From: Terriglobia bacterium
GTDB lineage: Bacteria > Acidobacteriota > Terriglobia > Bryobacterales > UBA6623
NCBI GenBank assembly: GCA_009838515.1
Contig: VXRL01000002.1
Location: 147,248-211,247, forward strand
Direction of reading: 5' to 3'
DNA length: 64,000 nucleotides
A program made the translations under genes and the position numbers. Shown in pieces: positions 41,970 through 50,553 of this stretch. Positions within the stretch are counted from its first letter, which is position 1; each line of letters starts with the position of its first letter. Under the pieces are notes generated by a model. The model was not told the origin of the DNA, made no database searches, and was given only the letters and a program-made list of their open reading frames with translations.

Positions 41970-43415
41970 TCACTCTCGCGGACGGTTCCGCGTACCCAGC
42001 TCAGCCCGGTCGACCGGCCCGCCGGGCGCCAGCTGGACGTAGTCCGTATAGCGTACCGACGACCGTGCTGGCTGAGCCGGGGGTTCCGTTCGATCCTCTC
42101 TGGCCCAGCGCTCGAAGCCCTCGATCAGGTCTGGGTGGGCGGATGCCAGATCGGTCGTCTCAGCTTCGTCCCTGTCGAGATCGTAGAGCTCCACTGGGCC
42201 GTCGACAGGGCTGCGGACGAACTTCCACCGTCCGTTGCGGGCCGCCTGTGCCCGTAGCTCGGCATCGCCAGCTACGACTTCCCAGTAGAGCCAATCGTGC
42301 CTGCGTTGCGTTGCGTCCCCGAGCAACGTGGGGACGATGGAGATTCCGTCAGTTCTAGGAGAGTCGACTCCGGCAAGTTCCGCAAAGGTCGGCATCATGT
42401 CCGGAAAGTAGGTCACGTGGTCGCTGACAGACCCGGCTGCCACGCGTCCCGGCCACCTGACGATTTGAGGGATCCTCAGGCCGCCCTCGTACATCGAGCC
42501 CTTGTACCCGCGCAAGCCCCCCGAGGCTTCGAAGAAATCCTCGCTCACGTCGAAACGAGCTTGCGCGCCGTTGTCCGAATTGAAGATCACGACGGTCTCT
42601 TCGTCGATACCCAGGCTCTCAAGCAAGTCCAGCATCCGGCCGACGTCGCGGTCGAGGCGGGAGACCATCGCTGCGTAGGTCGCCCTAGGATTTGGCGACA
42701 CGATATAGCCGATCCGGCGTTCCTGCCCTCCGCCCACTTCGGGGAACTGGCCGAGGTACTCCTCGAGCGAATCGGCCGGAACTGCCAGCTCGACGTGAGG
42801 GATCGTCACAGGCAGGTAGCAGAAGAAGGGCCCGTCGCGGCTGTTGCGAACGAACTCGAGAGCACGCTCGAAGAGGACGTCGTGCGTATATTGCCCTCTG
42901 CCGCCGTTCTCGTTCTGGCGCAGGTTCATCCGGCCGTGGTTGAGCGTCAACCAGAACGGATAGAAGAAGTGTGCATGCACCTGATGCAGGTACCCAAGGA
43001 AGTCGTCAAAGCCCTGTCGCAGCGGATGCCCGGGACTGCCCGCTAGGCCGAGACCCCACTTGCCGTAGCCACCGGTGGCGTAGCCCGCCGACTTCAAGAC
43101 CTCCGCCAGTGTGATGTCGGAGTCCCGCAGGTGGGCGTCGCCGAGGTTGCCCCTAACCGACGTGTGTCCTCCATGCAGACCCGTCATCAAGACGCTGCGC
43201 GATGGAGCGCACACGGTCGATCCGGCGTAGGCCTGAGTGAAGCGCATCCCTTCGGCGGCCAGCCGATCGATGTTTGGCGTCTTGATCTTGGTTTGGCCGT
43301 AGGAGCCGAGGTGGCCGTAGCCTAGATCGTCCGCCATGACGTAGACGATGTTTGGCGGACTGGCGGCGGCGCCTGCTGCCAGCAGGCATCCGAGGAAGAC
43401 AGCGATCAGCTTCAT
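41970..43415 (-). CDS. Sulfatase, secreted, Cys-type
   Basis: A 481-residue secreted sulfatase with signal peptide (LIAVFLGCLLAAGAAAS), metal site MADDLGYG near residue 27, formylglycine motif C-A-P-S-R (Cys69, STVCAPSRSVLMTG), YGKWGLG near residue 117 and FNSDNGA near residue 275. The bulk is arylsulfatase A-like. An ATG at 43415 begins the signal peptide directly and is preferred over a GTG at 43424. It lies on the minus strand between the BrnT-like gene and the CoA-transferase gene and may belong to the same catabolic neighbourhood. Substrate unknown. Confidence 0.92.
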   Translation of the reverse strand: MKLIAVFLGCLLAAGAAASPPNIVYVMADDLGYGHLGSYGQTKIKTPNIDRLAAEGMRFTQAYAGSTVCAPSRSVLMTGLHGGHTSVRGNLGDAHLRDSDITLAEVLKSAGYATGGYGKWGLGLAGSPGHPLRQGFDDFLGYLHQVHAHFFYPFWLTLNHGRMNLRQNENGGRGQYTHDVLFERALEFVRNSRDGPFFCYLPVTIPHVELAVPADSLEEYLGQFPEVGGGQERRIGYIVSPNPRATYAAMVSRLDRDVGRMLDLLESLGIDEETVVIFNSDNGAQARFDVSEDFFEASGGLRGYKGSMYEGGLRIPQIVRWPGRVAAGSVSDHVTYFPDMMPTFAELAGVDSPRTDGISIVPTLLGDATQRRHDWLYWEVVAGDAELRAQAARNGRWKFVRSPVDGPVELYDLDRDEAETTDLASAHPDLIEGFERWAREDRTEPPAQPARSSVRYTDYVQLAPGGPVDRAELGTRNRPRE

Positions 43416-43625
43416 GCCCTGCACGGTATCACGCCAAGATTGTCCGGCGTACGGGGGGCTGTCTTGGGCGTGTGGAAGTGGCCGGGAGTGATGGTGATAC
43501 TCGGCGGGCGCTGGGCTTGTCTTGAGCGATTCGCCTGAGCGCTGTGCAACCCATTGGCGTGCGTGCGTGCAGCAGCCGCAGATTTCGGCCCTGTGCTCGC
43601 AGTCGACGCTGGCTTTGGCGCTGTA

Positions 43626-44972
43626 CTAGCCAAGATCAATTTCGTACGCGGCTTCTGTCACGGCCGCGACTTGGGCCTGCGATACGCCGGGCATCAGCTT
43701 TACCAACCTCATCCGACGGTTGACGAATCGAAAGACCGCTAGGTCTGTGACCAGCACGTCGACAACACTCTTCGCCGTTATGGGCAAGCTGCACTGCCTC
43801 ACGACCTTGGGAGTGCCCCGTCTGTCCGTATGCGACATCGTGATGATGAGTCGCTCGGCTCCCGAAGCGAGATCCATGGCGCCTCCAACGCCCAGCAAGG
43901 GCTTTCCAGGGACCGTCCAGTTGGCCAAGTTGCCAGCCTCATCGACCTGCAGTCCGCCCATGATCGCAGCGTCAACGTGGCCGCCTCGGATCATGCCGAA
44001 CGAGGCGGCAGAGTCAAAGTAGCTGGTGCCCGGCATGGCCGTGACTGGGATCTTCCCGGCATTGACCGGGTGCTCCATCGCCCCGCCGGACTCGGGCTCG
44101 GGCCCGACGCCGAGCATTCCGTTCTCCGAATGCAGGACGATTCCGTGCTCTGGCCCGATCAGATCGGCGACCAGTGTGGGAATGCCGATTCCCAGATTGA
44201 CGACGTCCCCTGGCTTGAGCTCGGCTAGGGCAGCGCGGGCCATCGCCATTCGTGCCTCATCCATCCGCTTGTGAACAGCGGAAACCGAAACTGACGATCC
44301 GAGATCCTCGGGCTGAACGTGAGCCTTCACCAGATAGTCGACAAAGCACCCGGGCGTGTGGATCACGTTCGGATCCAGCTTCCCGACCGGAACGACATGT
44401 TCGGCCTCGGCAATCACTAGGTTCGCAGCCGTGGCCGCGGCGTGATTGAAGTTGCTCTCTGTCATCCGGTAGACAAGATTGCCCGCCAAGTCCGCCTGCC
44501 AAGCACGCACGAGGGCCACATCCCCGCGGATCGGGGAGGCAAGGATCATCTCGCGACCATCGATCAGGCGCGACTCCTTTCCCGCGGCCAGCTGCGTTCC
44601 CGCTCCGGCCGGGGTGAAGAAACCGCCGATCCCTGCTCCGCCCGCCCGAATTGCCTCGGCTAGCGTTCCCTGTGGCAGAAGCTCGACTTCGATCTTGCCG
44701 GACTGAGCCGCCTGAACGACCTCGGAGTTGCTGGAAAAGTACGAGCCGATCGCCTTCCGAATCTGGCCGTTCCGCAACAAACGACCGCCCCCTAGGCCCG
44801 GCTCCCCGACGTTGTTGCCGATGTACGTAAGGTCCCGAGTCTCTGTTTCTGCCAGAGCGTGCAATAGGTGGACCGGACTTCCGGTCATTCCGAAACCGCC
44901 TACCACGAGTGCGTCACCCGAGCGGACCAGCGCCGCTGCGTCTTGGGCCGTGATCAATGGAATCTTCTTCAA
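43626..44972 (-). CDS. 3-oxoacid CoA-transferase, fused A and B subunits
   Basis: A 448-residue CoA-transferase of family I (SCOT/PcaIJ type), moving CoA from succinyl-CoA to a 3-oxoacid. The A half has [19 protein letters not shown] and [18 protein letters not shown]. The B half has [15 protein letters not shown] and the catalytic Glu283 in [10 protein letters not shown]. Subunits A and B are separate in most bacteria; fusion is known. The TTG start at 44972 matches the family N-terminus; an ATG upstream at 45152 adds 60 non-family residues. Given the maleylacetate reductase and dienelactone hydrolase nearby, 3-oxoadipate is the likely substrate. Confidence 0.88.
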   Translation of the reverse strand: MKKIPLITAQDAAALVRSGDALVVGGFGMTGSPVHLLHALAETETRDLTYIGNNVGEPGLGGGRLLRNGQIRKAIGSYFSSNSEVVQAAQSGKIEVELLPQGTLAEAIRAGGAGIGGFFTPAGAGTQLAAGKESRLIDGREMILASPIRGDVALVRAWQADLAGNLVYRMTESNFNHAAATAANLVIAEAEHVVPVGKLDPNVIHTPGCFVDYLVKAHVQPEDLGSSVSVSAVHKRMDEARMAMARAALAELKPGDVVNLGIGIPTLVADLIGPEHGIVLHSENGMLGVGPEPESGGAMEHPVNAGKIPVTAMPGTSYFDSAASFGMIRGGHVDAAIMGGLQVDEAGNLANWTVPGKPLLGVGGAMDLASGAERLIITMSHTDRRGTPKVVRQCSLPITAKSVVDVLVTDLAVFRFVNRRMRLVKLMPGVSQAQVAAVTEAAYEIDLG

Positions 44973-45332
44973 TGGTCGTCCCCTATCGCCGTGGTCGCTT
45001 CTCAAGCCAGCAAGGCGATCGCCGAGGCTGGGGCGACCACACGGCTTCCCGTCGCGACAAGGTTTGCCGTTCTCGCCAATCTTCGCGCGAGCCCTCTGCA
45101 AGGGCTTGTCTGGTCTCTCCAAGGCCAACCTTCCCGGAAGGTTGGAGATCACGGATCGTCATGCCGCGCTGCTTCGGGATCACGGGCATAGCGGCTCTCG
45201 AAGTTCGCAGCGGCATCGGGAACCGGCGCTCTCCGATGCAGGCGATTCGGTTGCGCGCATCCGGACCAGAATCGGAGAGAGCCCAATCAAGCGGTAGCGG
45301 CTCCCAGTCGACTCGGCCTGCATCTGCGGGCG

Positions 45333-46175
45333 TCAGCTTGCAGGCCCCGCCACGTCCGGACCGCGCATCATTGGCACTAGAATCGGCATGAGCTTCTCCA
45401 TGGCGGTCTCCGGGTCTGTCATGTTTACGAGCCCGGTCGAGATCCGATTGATCCGATTTGGATTCTGCGCCATCGTCACGAACACGCCGGTGAATGCGGT
45501 GTATCGCCAGTACACCTCCTCTAGGGACTGGTCTGGCAGAGCACGGCTGAACGCGAACATGAACCGTTTGTGTAGGTTGCCGTAGCAGCGCGCCATGATG
45601 GCCTGCATCTCCTCGGCGGGATCCTGAGCGATCCGTCCTAGGAAGCGCATGTAGCTTGCAAAGGCTGGATCGGTACTCGCCGTGGCCTTCAAGCCCGGCA
45701 GGAAGAACGCTGCGATCACGTCTTCTAGTTGGGGCGGCTTGCTGCGCTCTTCTGCTACGTCCAGTAGCCGGTAGCGTTCGCTGTCGAGTTGATCCACTCG
45801 CCGGGCACAGATCTGGTAGAGGAGATCGTTCCGCGACTCGAAATGGTACGAGAGCGTGGCGTTGCTCACCTCGGCGGCTCTGGCGATCTCCCGCATCGAG
45901 ACTTCGAGTCCGTGTTCGGCGCAAAGGGATTCGGCCACGTTGAGCACGTGTTGCGCTGTTTCGGACGTCAGCGCCGGGCGCGCGGGCAGCGTGTTGCGAC
46001 GCCATCGGTAGTAGGTCGGCTTCGTGATGCCCACCTCGCGGCAGGCATCCGGGACGCTCATCCCGTTCGAGACCCGCTCGCCAACCTTGGAAAGAGCTTG
46101 GCGGATCTGTTCGGATCGCTTTCCCTGCTCTGGTTCCGGCTCATTGCGCCGATGCACCGAACGAGTACTGTTCAT
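45333..46175 (-). CDS. TetR family regulator with extra N-terminal HTH
   Basis: A 280-residue regulator. Residues 20-60 (SEQIRQALSKVGERVSNGMS, then VPDACREVGITKPTYYRWR) look like the helix-turn-helix of IS3-family transposase OrfA. Residues 72-120 are a TetR DNA-binding domain (SMREIARAAEVSNATLSYHF), and the rest is a helical ligand domain. The double-HTH layout is unusual. It is divergent from the aromatic-catabolism operon, whose promoter carries a 20-base palindrome typical of a TetR operator, so it is the obvious candidate repressor. The CoA-transferase follows downstream on the same strand after 360 bases. Confidence 0.85.
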   Translation of the reverse strand: MNSTRSVHRRNEPEPEQGKRSEQIRQALSKVGERVSNGMSVPDACREVGITKPTYYRWRRNTLPARPALTSETAQHVLNVAESLCAEHGLEVSMREIARAAEVSNATLSYHFESRNDLLYQICARRVDQLDSERYRLLDVAEERSKPPQLEDVIAAFFLPGLKATASTDPAFASYMRFLGRIAQDPAEEMQAIMARCYGNLHKRFMFAFSRALPDQSLEEVYWRYTAFTGVFVTMAQNPNRINRISTGLVNMTDPETAMEKLMPILVPMMRGPDVAGPAS

Positions 46176-46653
46176 CTGGTCGATACCTTCTGCCTACACC
46201 ATTCTCTGCGTCTGTCTTCGGATCAACTCGCGACGACTCGCCAGAGCCCTAGCGCGACCCGGTGGCCAAGCTGCGCACCCTCGCTGCGCGAGCAGTCCCC
46301 AGCGCGCTTCGTGTCAGTGAACCGACCAAAGTATCCGAGAATCGCTTGAATCGGCAGTGCCGCTGAAGATGAATCTGACACCTCCCGAGATCCACGTTCG
46401 ATTCCGCTCAGGCTGCTAGTTTGCGGGTTTGGCCAGCAAAACTAAATTAGATTCTAGCAGATCCGCGCACGCTAACAGGATCTTGAGCTAGTGCCGTTTG
46501 CGGTCTGGGACCGATCGAGCTGCCGCCCGATCGCGGATTGGGGCCGTTCGGTCCAGCGCTCCGCAGCCGAATCCTCGAGCAGCAACAGCAGCCATCGGCG
46601 ATTTCTGAAGGCGTTTTCGTAATGCCCGTTTCCTGAAATGGCTGCACTCGGTG
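46176..46653. other. Upstream region of the TetR gene, no gene
   Basis: About 480 bases between the TetR start and the operon control sites. It contains one copy of a short repeat (46248-46275) and an AT-richer patch around 46430-46460. A minus-strand open frame at 46447-46854 runs across the promoter and has no family resemblance. Confidence 0.4.
46248..46275. repeat. Short interspersed repeat, copy 2
   Basis: This 28-base intergenic sequence matches 21873-21901 with about 26 identities and one gap. It is followed by CTCGCTGCGCGAG, a small hairpin, as copy 1 is followed by one. Confidence 0.5.
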
Positions 46654-46680
46654 AAATTTCGCGCCAAGCTTGCGAAATTT
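46654..46680. promoter_or_regulatory. 9-9-9 inverted repeat upstream of the aromatic operon promoter
   Basis: AAATTTCGC and GCGAAATTT are perfect 9-base arms separated by nine bases. The element ends 14 bases before the -35 box of the operon promoter, a position typical of an activator or second repressor site. Confidence 0.55.
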
Positions 46681-46694
46681 TCTCTGAAACCCGC

Positions 46695-46722
46695 TTGACA
46701 AAGTATTGAACAAGTGTACAAT
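46695..46722 (+). promoter_or_regulatory. Promoter of the aromatic catabolism operon
   Basis: TTGACA at 46695-46700 and TACAAT at 46717-46722 with a 16-base spacer form a near-consensus sigma-70 promoter. It stands 82 bases before the MFS gene start and is the best promoter match in the window. Confidence 0.8.
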
Positions 46723-46723
46723 A
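46704..46723. promoter_or_regulatory. Palindromic operator over the -10 region
   Basis: TATTGAACAAGTGTACAATA reads TATTGnACAnnTGTnCAATA, matching its reverse complement at 16 of 20 positions. It spans the spacer and -10 box, so a bound dimer would block transcription. Length and symmetry suit the divergent TetR regulator. Confidence 0.65.
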
Positions 46724-46803
46724 ACATTCCACAGGGTAGTGCCGGGGCAATCGGAGGGTCGGTCTTTCGGGGCCGAGCGACTCCCGCGCCCGCTAGATCC
46801 GCC

Positions 46804-48138
46804 ATGCAACAGGACGTTCGAGAGCTGCTTGCTCGCCGTCCCATGACGGTCCATCAGGTCGTCACCGTCCTGATCTGCCAGGCGATCAACATCCTAGACG
46901 GCTTCGACGTTGTCCTGATTTCCTACGCAGGCCCGCTCCTGGCGCGCGAGTGGGAGTTGCCCGCGGCCAGGCTGGGTACAGTATTCAGCGCCAGTTTGGT
47001 CGGCATGACCATCGGGGCCTTCCTTCTTGCGCCGCTCGCAGACTACGTTGGCAGGCGCCGCACGATCATCGGCGGCCTGTCCGTGGTCACCGCTGGAATG
47101 CTGCTGACTTATTGGGTGGAAAGTGTCCCGCAGATCGTGGCGACGAGAATCCTGACTGGGTTGGGGGTAGGGGCGCTGTTCGCGAGCCTGACCACGCTCG
47201 TGGTCGAGTATTCGTCCGAAAGGCGCCGCACGCTTGCGGTCAGCCTGCTGTACCTCGGGTACCCTATCGGAGCGGTTCTCGGCGGCTTGATTGCGCAGTT
47301 CAACATCGAGCGGACCGGGTGGCAGGCCTTCTTCCTGTACGGGGGATTGATCACAGGCGCACTGATTCCGGTCGCGCTGCTGCGGCTTCCCGAGTCGCTG
47401 GATTACCTGCTGTCGCGGCAGCCGAAGCGTGCCCTGAGCGCGGCCAACAAGCTGATACGCAAGCTGGGCTACGTGCCGATCGACGCGCTGCCGCCAAAGC
47501 CGCCCGCCGCCGGCCGGCAGGCAGTGAGCGTGCTCTTTTCAGAGGCTTACAGGAGGCAGACCTCGGCGCTGTGGATCAGCTTCTTCGCGTCCTTGCTCGT
47601 AATCTACTTTCTGATCAGCTGGACGCCTCAGATTCTCGCCAGCGCGGGCCTTGCGCTCGATCAGAGCATTCTCGGCGGAATGCTCCTCAATCTAGGCGGC
47701 GGTGCCGGTATGCTGGTTTTGGGCCTGGTGTCCGCGCGCTTCTCGCTGCATCGGCTGATCGCGTCGTACTTCACGCTCGCAGCCGTCGTAATGGCGGTGT
47801 TCGCGCTGTCGGCGCTGTCCCTGCCGCTGCTGATTGCGATCACGGCCGCCATCGGATTCTTCAGCTATGGCTCGCTCATCGGCTTGTACGCCTTGGCCGC
47901 GCAGCAGTATCCGGCCAGCGCGCGCTCGACCGGAGTGGGCTGGGCAATCGGTGTTGGAAGAATCGGCTCGATCATCGGGCCTTACGCTGCCGGCCAGATG
48001 ATCGGCTGGGGCTGGGAGCGATCGACCTACTACTTGGTGCTCGCTGCACCGTTGTTGGTGGGCGCGGCGACCGTGCTGCTGTCGAGCACGTTCACAGCCG
48101 GACGGCACGCTGCGACGAAGAACGAAGCCGTCGCATGA
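46804..48138 (+). CDS. MFS transporter, aromatic acid:H+ symporter family
   Basis: A 444-residue major facilitator protein of the AAHS group (PcaK-like). The first helix carries ILDGFDVVLISYAGPLL, the diagnostic D-G-F-D motif, and the loop 2-3 motif is APLADYVGRRRTIIGG. About 12 helices. It would import an aromatic acid or a ring-cleavage dicarboxylate. The ATG at 46804 is used; upstream in-frame codons overlap the promoter. It is the first gene of a six-gene plus-strand operon with short gaps (21, 51, overlap, 86, 20 bases), expected to be controlled by the divergent TetR protein. Confidence 0.9.
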   Translation: MQQDVRELLARRPMTVHQVVTVLICQAINILDGFDVVLISYAGPLLAREWELPAARLGTVFSASLVGMTIGAFLLAPLADYVGRRRTIIGGLSVVTAGMLLTYWVESVPQIVATRILTGLGVGALFASLTTLVVEYSSERRRTLAVSLLYLGYPIGAVLGGLIAQFNIERTGWQAFFLYGGLITGALIPVALLRLPESLDYLLSRQPKRALSAANKLIRKLGYVPIDALPPKPPAAGRQAVSVLFSEAYRRQTSALWISFFASLLVIYFLISWTPQILASAGLALDQSILGGMLLNLGGGAGMLVLGLVSARFSLHRLIASYFTLAAVVMAVFALSALSLPLLIAITAAIGFFSYGSLIGLYALAAQQYPASARSTGVGWAIGVGRIGSIIGPYAAGQMIGWGWERSTYYLVLAAPLLVGAATVLLSSTFTAGRHAATKNEAVA

Positions 48139-48159
48139 GTGTGCCTGGGAGAAATCAAG

Positions 48160-49728
48160 ATGAAAACACTGACCATTCGACTTTCCTTTGTCGCACTGTT
48201 GCTGGTGCTGATCGCGTGGGAGCCCCTGACAAGCTGGGCTCAGAGCCAGCGCTATCAACGAGTGATGGTGGTTCCGGACCGCGACATCCAGACCACGCTC
48301 GACGGCGAGTTCACGATCGCGGCGGTAGGTGACGTCGTTGCCATACGGCCGACCTCGAAGCTAGAAGTCCCGGAAGTTCAGGCGGTCTACTCGCTCCTGC
48401 GGGAGGCCGACGTCTCGTTCGGCAATCTCGAGCAGAACATCGCCGAGCCCGCGAAGGTCTTGGCCGAAAACGACGCGCGCATGTTCCAAGCCTTGGCCCG
48501 GCCCCAAATCGCTGACGACTTGCGCGCCATTGGCTTCGACTTGATGAACTTCGCGAACAACCACACGACGCACTTCGGGCTCGCAGGGCTGCGAGAGACC
48601 ATGAACCACATGAAGCGCGTGGGCATCGTGACTGCCGGCTGGGGCAGGAACCTCGCCGAAGCGCAGCGCGCCAAGTTCCTTGACACCCCGAAGGGGAGGA
48701 TCGGCTTTCTCGGCATCACCACGAATTCCTTCCGGGATGCACGGCACGCGGGCGAGGATTCGCCGGGCTACGCGGGAGCGAACGCCCTCCACGTCCAAAG
48801 GACGGTAACGATCGCACAGGAGGCGCTGGACGCGCTTCGCAAGGCCAAGGAGATCTCTCCCCAGCTGTTTCCAGGACTGTATCCCATCACCAGCGCCCGC
48901 ACTTTCCGGGACGAAGGAGACAGGATCCGGCTGTACGACGAGTACTACGTGGCCGGCGACCATGCCCACTATTCGTACTCAATTCGCTCGGGCGAGCTTG
49001 AGACCTATGCCGGAGAAGTGAGGAACGCCAAGTACCTGTCTGATTTCGTCGTCGCCAACATTCACTCGCACCACTGGCAGGTGCCGGACAACGCGACCTC
49101 GGCCAGCACCGAGACGCGCGAACCGCCCGACTTTCTCGTCGAGCTGGCGCACGCGGCGATCGACAACGGGGCCGACGCCTTCTACTCGCACGGCGAGGGC
49201 GAGCTGCGCGGAATCGAAATCTACAAGGGCAAGCCCATCTTCTACCAATTGGGCAACTTCACGAGGCAGCCTTTCTTCCAAGAGATCTTCAACCCGGAGT
49301 TTCGGAGCATGGCGCGGCGATTCCCGGCCGGGGGCGGCGGGCCTCGCGGCCGGGGTCCGAGAGCGGGCGGCGGGCCACCCGCCGGTGGACGCGGAGCGGG
49401 TGGCGGGCCTCCCGCCAGAGGTCCAGGAGCGGGCGGCGAGAATCTCACCAGGGCCGAGGTGCAAGGCATGATCTACCCGGTCAACCACGGCCGCGAGTAC
49501 TTCGAAAGCGTCGTAGCGGTCAGTCACTACGACGAGGGAGCCTTGAAGCAAATACGCCTGCACCCGGTCGATCTCAAGTTCGACGGTCCGTTCGTTGACA
49601 TCGGAACGCCCCACCTTGCAAGCGGCGAGATTGCGCAGCGGGTTCTTGAGACGATCCGAGAGGCCTCAGAGCCGTTCGGCACTGAGGTGCGCATCGCGGG
49701 CGACGTCGGAATCATCGAAATCAACTAG
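48160..49728 (+). CDS. CapA family (PGA_cap) protein with Gly/Arg/Pro-rich insert
   Basis: A 522-residue exported protein (signal SFVALLLVLIAWEPLTSWA) with the metallophosphatase-like CapA/PgsA fold: AAVGDVV near residue 55, SFGNLEQNI near 86, MNFANNHTTHFG near 129, IHSHHW near 301 and GADAFYSHGEGELRG near 337. CapA proteins are linked to poly-gamma-glutamate capsules, but many homologues, like this one, sit in catabolic operons with unknown roles. Residues 390-426 are an insert of almost only Gly, Pro, Arg and Ala, placed between conserved strands. Second gene of the operon; ATG preceded by GGGAGAAA. Confidence 0.85.
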   Translation: MKTLTIRLSFVALLLVLIAWEPLTSWAQSQRYQRVMVVPDRDIQTTLDGEFTIAAVGDVVAIRPTSKLEVPEVQAVYSLLREADVSFGNLEQNIAEPAKVLAENDARMFQALARPQIADDLRAIGFDLMNFANNHTTHFGLAGLRETMNHMKRVGIVTAGWGRNLAEAQRAKFLDTPKGRIGFLGITTNSFRDARHAGEDSPGYAGANALHVQRTVTIAQEALDALRKAKEISPQLFPGLYPITSARTFRDEGDRIRLYDEYYVAGDHAHYSYSIRSGELETYAGEVRNAKYLSDFVVANIHSHHWQVPDNATSASTETREPPDFLVELAHAAIDNGADAFYSHGEGELRGIEIYKGKPIFYQLGNFTRQPFFQEIFNPEFRSMARRFPAGGGGPRGRGPRAGGGPPAGGRGAGGGPPARGPGAGGENLTRAEVQGMIYPVNHGREYFESVVAVSHYDEGALKQIRLHPVDLKFDGPFVDIGTPHLASGEIAQRVLETIREASEPFGTEVRIAGDVGIIEIN

Positions 49729-49779
49729 CGATGCCGGTGCAGGGAAACGCGTTGCCGCAGAGTCCATCGGAATAGCGCC

Positions 49780-50553
49780 ATGTGTCATATCCGCAAGCTC
49801 TCGCTTTGCCCGGACGAGCAGCAGGTGTCCGAGTACACCGGCGTGGTGTCGGCGCTCCGCTACGCGAGTGCAGGCGGGTCCAGACGGATCGCATTGCTGC
49901 CCGACATCTACGGCGTGACGCCGTTTTACAAGGGACTGGCATCGCTTCTCTCGGACCGCGGGGCCGTTGTGTATCTGGTCGATCCTTGGCAACCGTTCGG
50001 CGAATTGCCGGAGATGACGCGGGAAGCAGCTTGGGCGAGGCGCCATCACCTGCGCGACCGGGCGTTCTGCGATGAGCTGAATGCCTTTCTGGACCAGGAG
50101 GGAATCGACACCGTTGTCGGATTCTGCATCGGAGGGAACTTCGTTCTCGAGCTGGTTCGTCGTGGCTACCGCGGCACTTGTTGCGCGTTCTACCCGCTGC
50201 CGTGGGGAATGGCCAACGACGACGGGCTGCAGCCGCCATTCGAGTACATGGAGGGTCTGGACCACGAGGTGACGATTCTCATGGGCGAGCAGGACCCTTT
50301 GGCCGGTCCGGAGAACATACGCAGGCTTCGCGAGGTCTGCGCGCGAAACCCGGCCATGGACCTCCACCTATACGGGGTGTCCGGACACGGCTTTCTGGCC
50401 GACGTGGACAGCGATCAAGAAACTCTCCGGAGCAATGCCCGGGCAGCCTTGGACGTCGTGTTGAACCGGGTTTTCCGGGCGCCAGCGCCCGCAAGCATCG
50501 AGCACCCGGCGGCCGACGGGGAACTGCTGGGCTCAAGGGGGATGACGACTTGA
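49780..50553 (+). CDS. Dienelactone hydrolase family protein
   Basis: A 257-residue cytoplasmic alpha/beta hydrolase with the dienelactone hydrolase triad: Cys116 in VVGFCIGGNF, Asp172 in MGEQDPLAG and His203 in SGHGFL, spaced nearly as in the Pseudomonas enzyme. It would open a dienelactone or muconolactone-type ring to maleylacetate. Its stop codon overlaps the TTG start of maleylacetate reductase, the next enzyme of that pathway, which supports the assignment. No low-complexity insert, unlike the exported proteins of this operon. Confidence 0.87.
   Translation: MCHIRKLSLCPDEQQVSEYTGVVSALRYASAGGSRRIALLPDIYGVTPFYKGLASLLSDRGAVVYLVDPWQPFGELPEMTREAAWARRHHLRDRAFCDELNAFLDQEGIDTVVGFCIGGNFVLELVRRGYRGTCCAFYPLPWGMANDDGLQPPFEYMEGLDHEVTILMGEQDPLAGPENIRRLREVCARNPAMDLHLYGVSGHGFLADVDSDQETLRSNARAALDVVLNRVFRAPAPASIEHPAADGELLGSRGMTT

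Noticed and set aside
46714..46803. N-terminal extension of the MFS gene
   Set aside because: Its GTG lies inside the -10/operator region, so it could not be in the mRNA from the clear promoter.
46447..46854. 135-codon minus-strand frame across the aromatic operon promoter
   Set aside because: It covers the promoter, operator and MFS start and shows no family resemblance.
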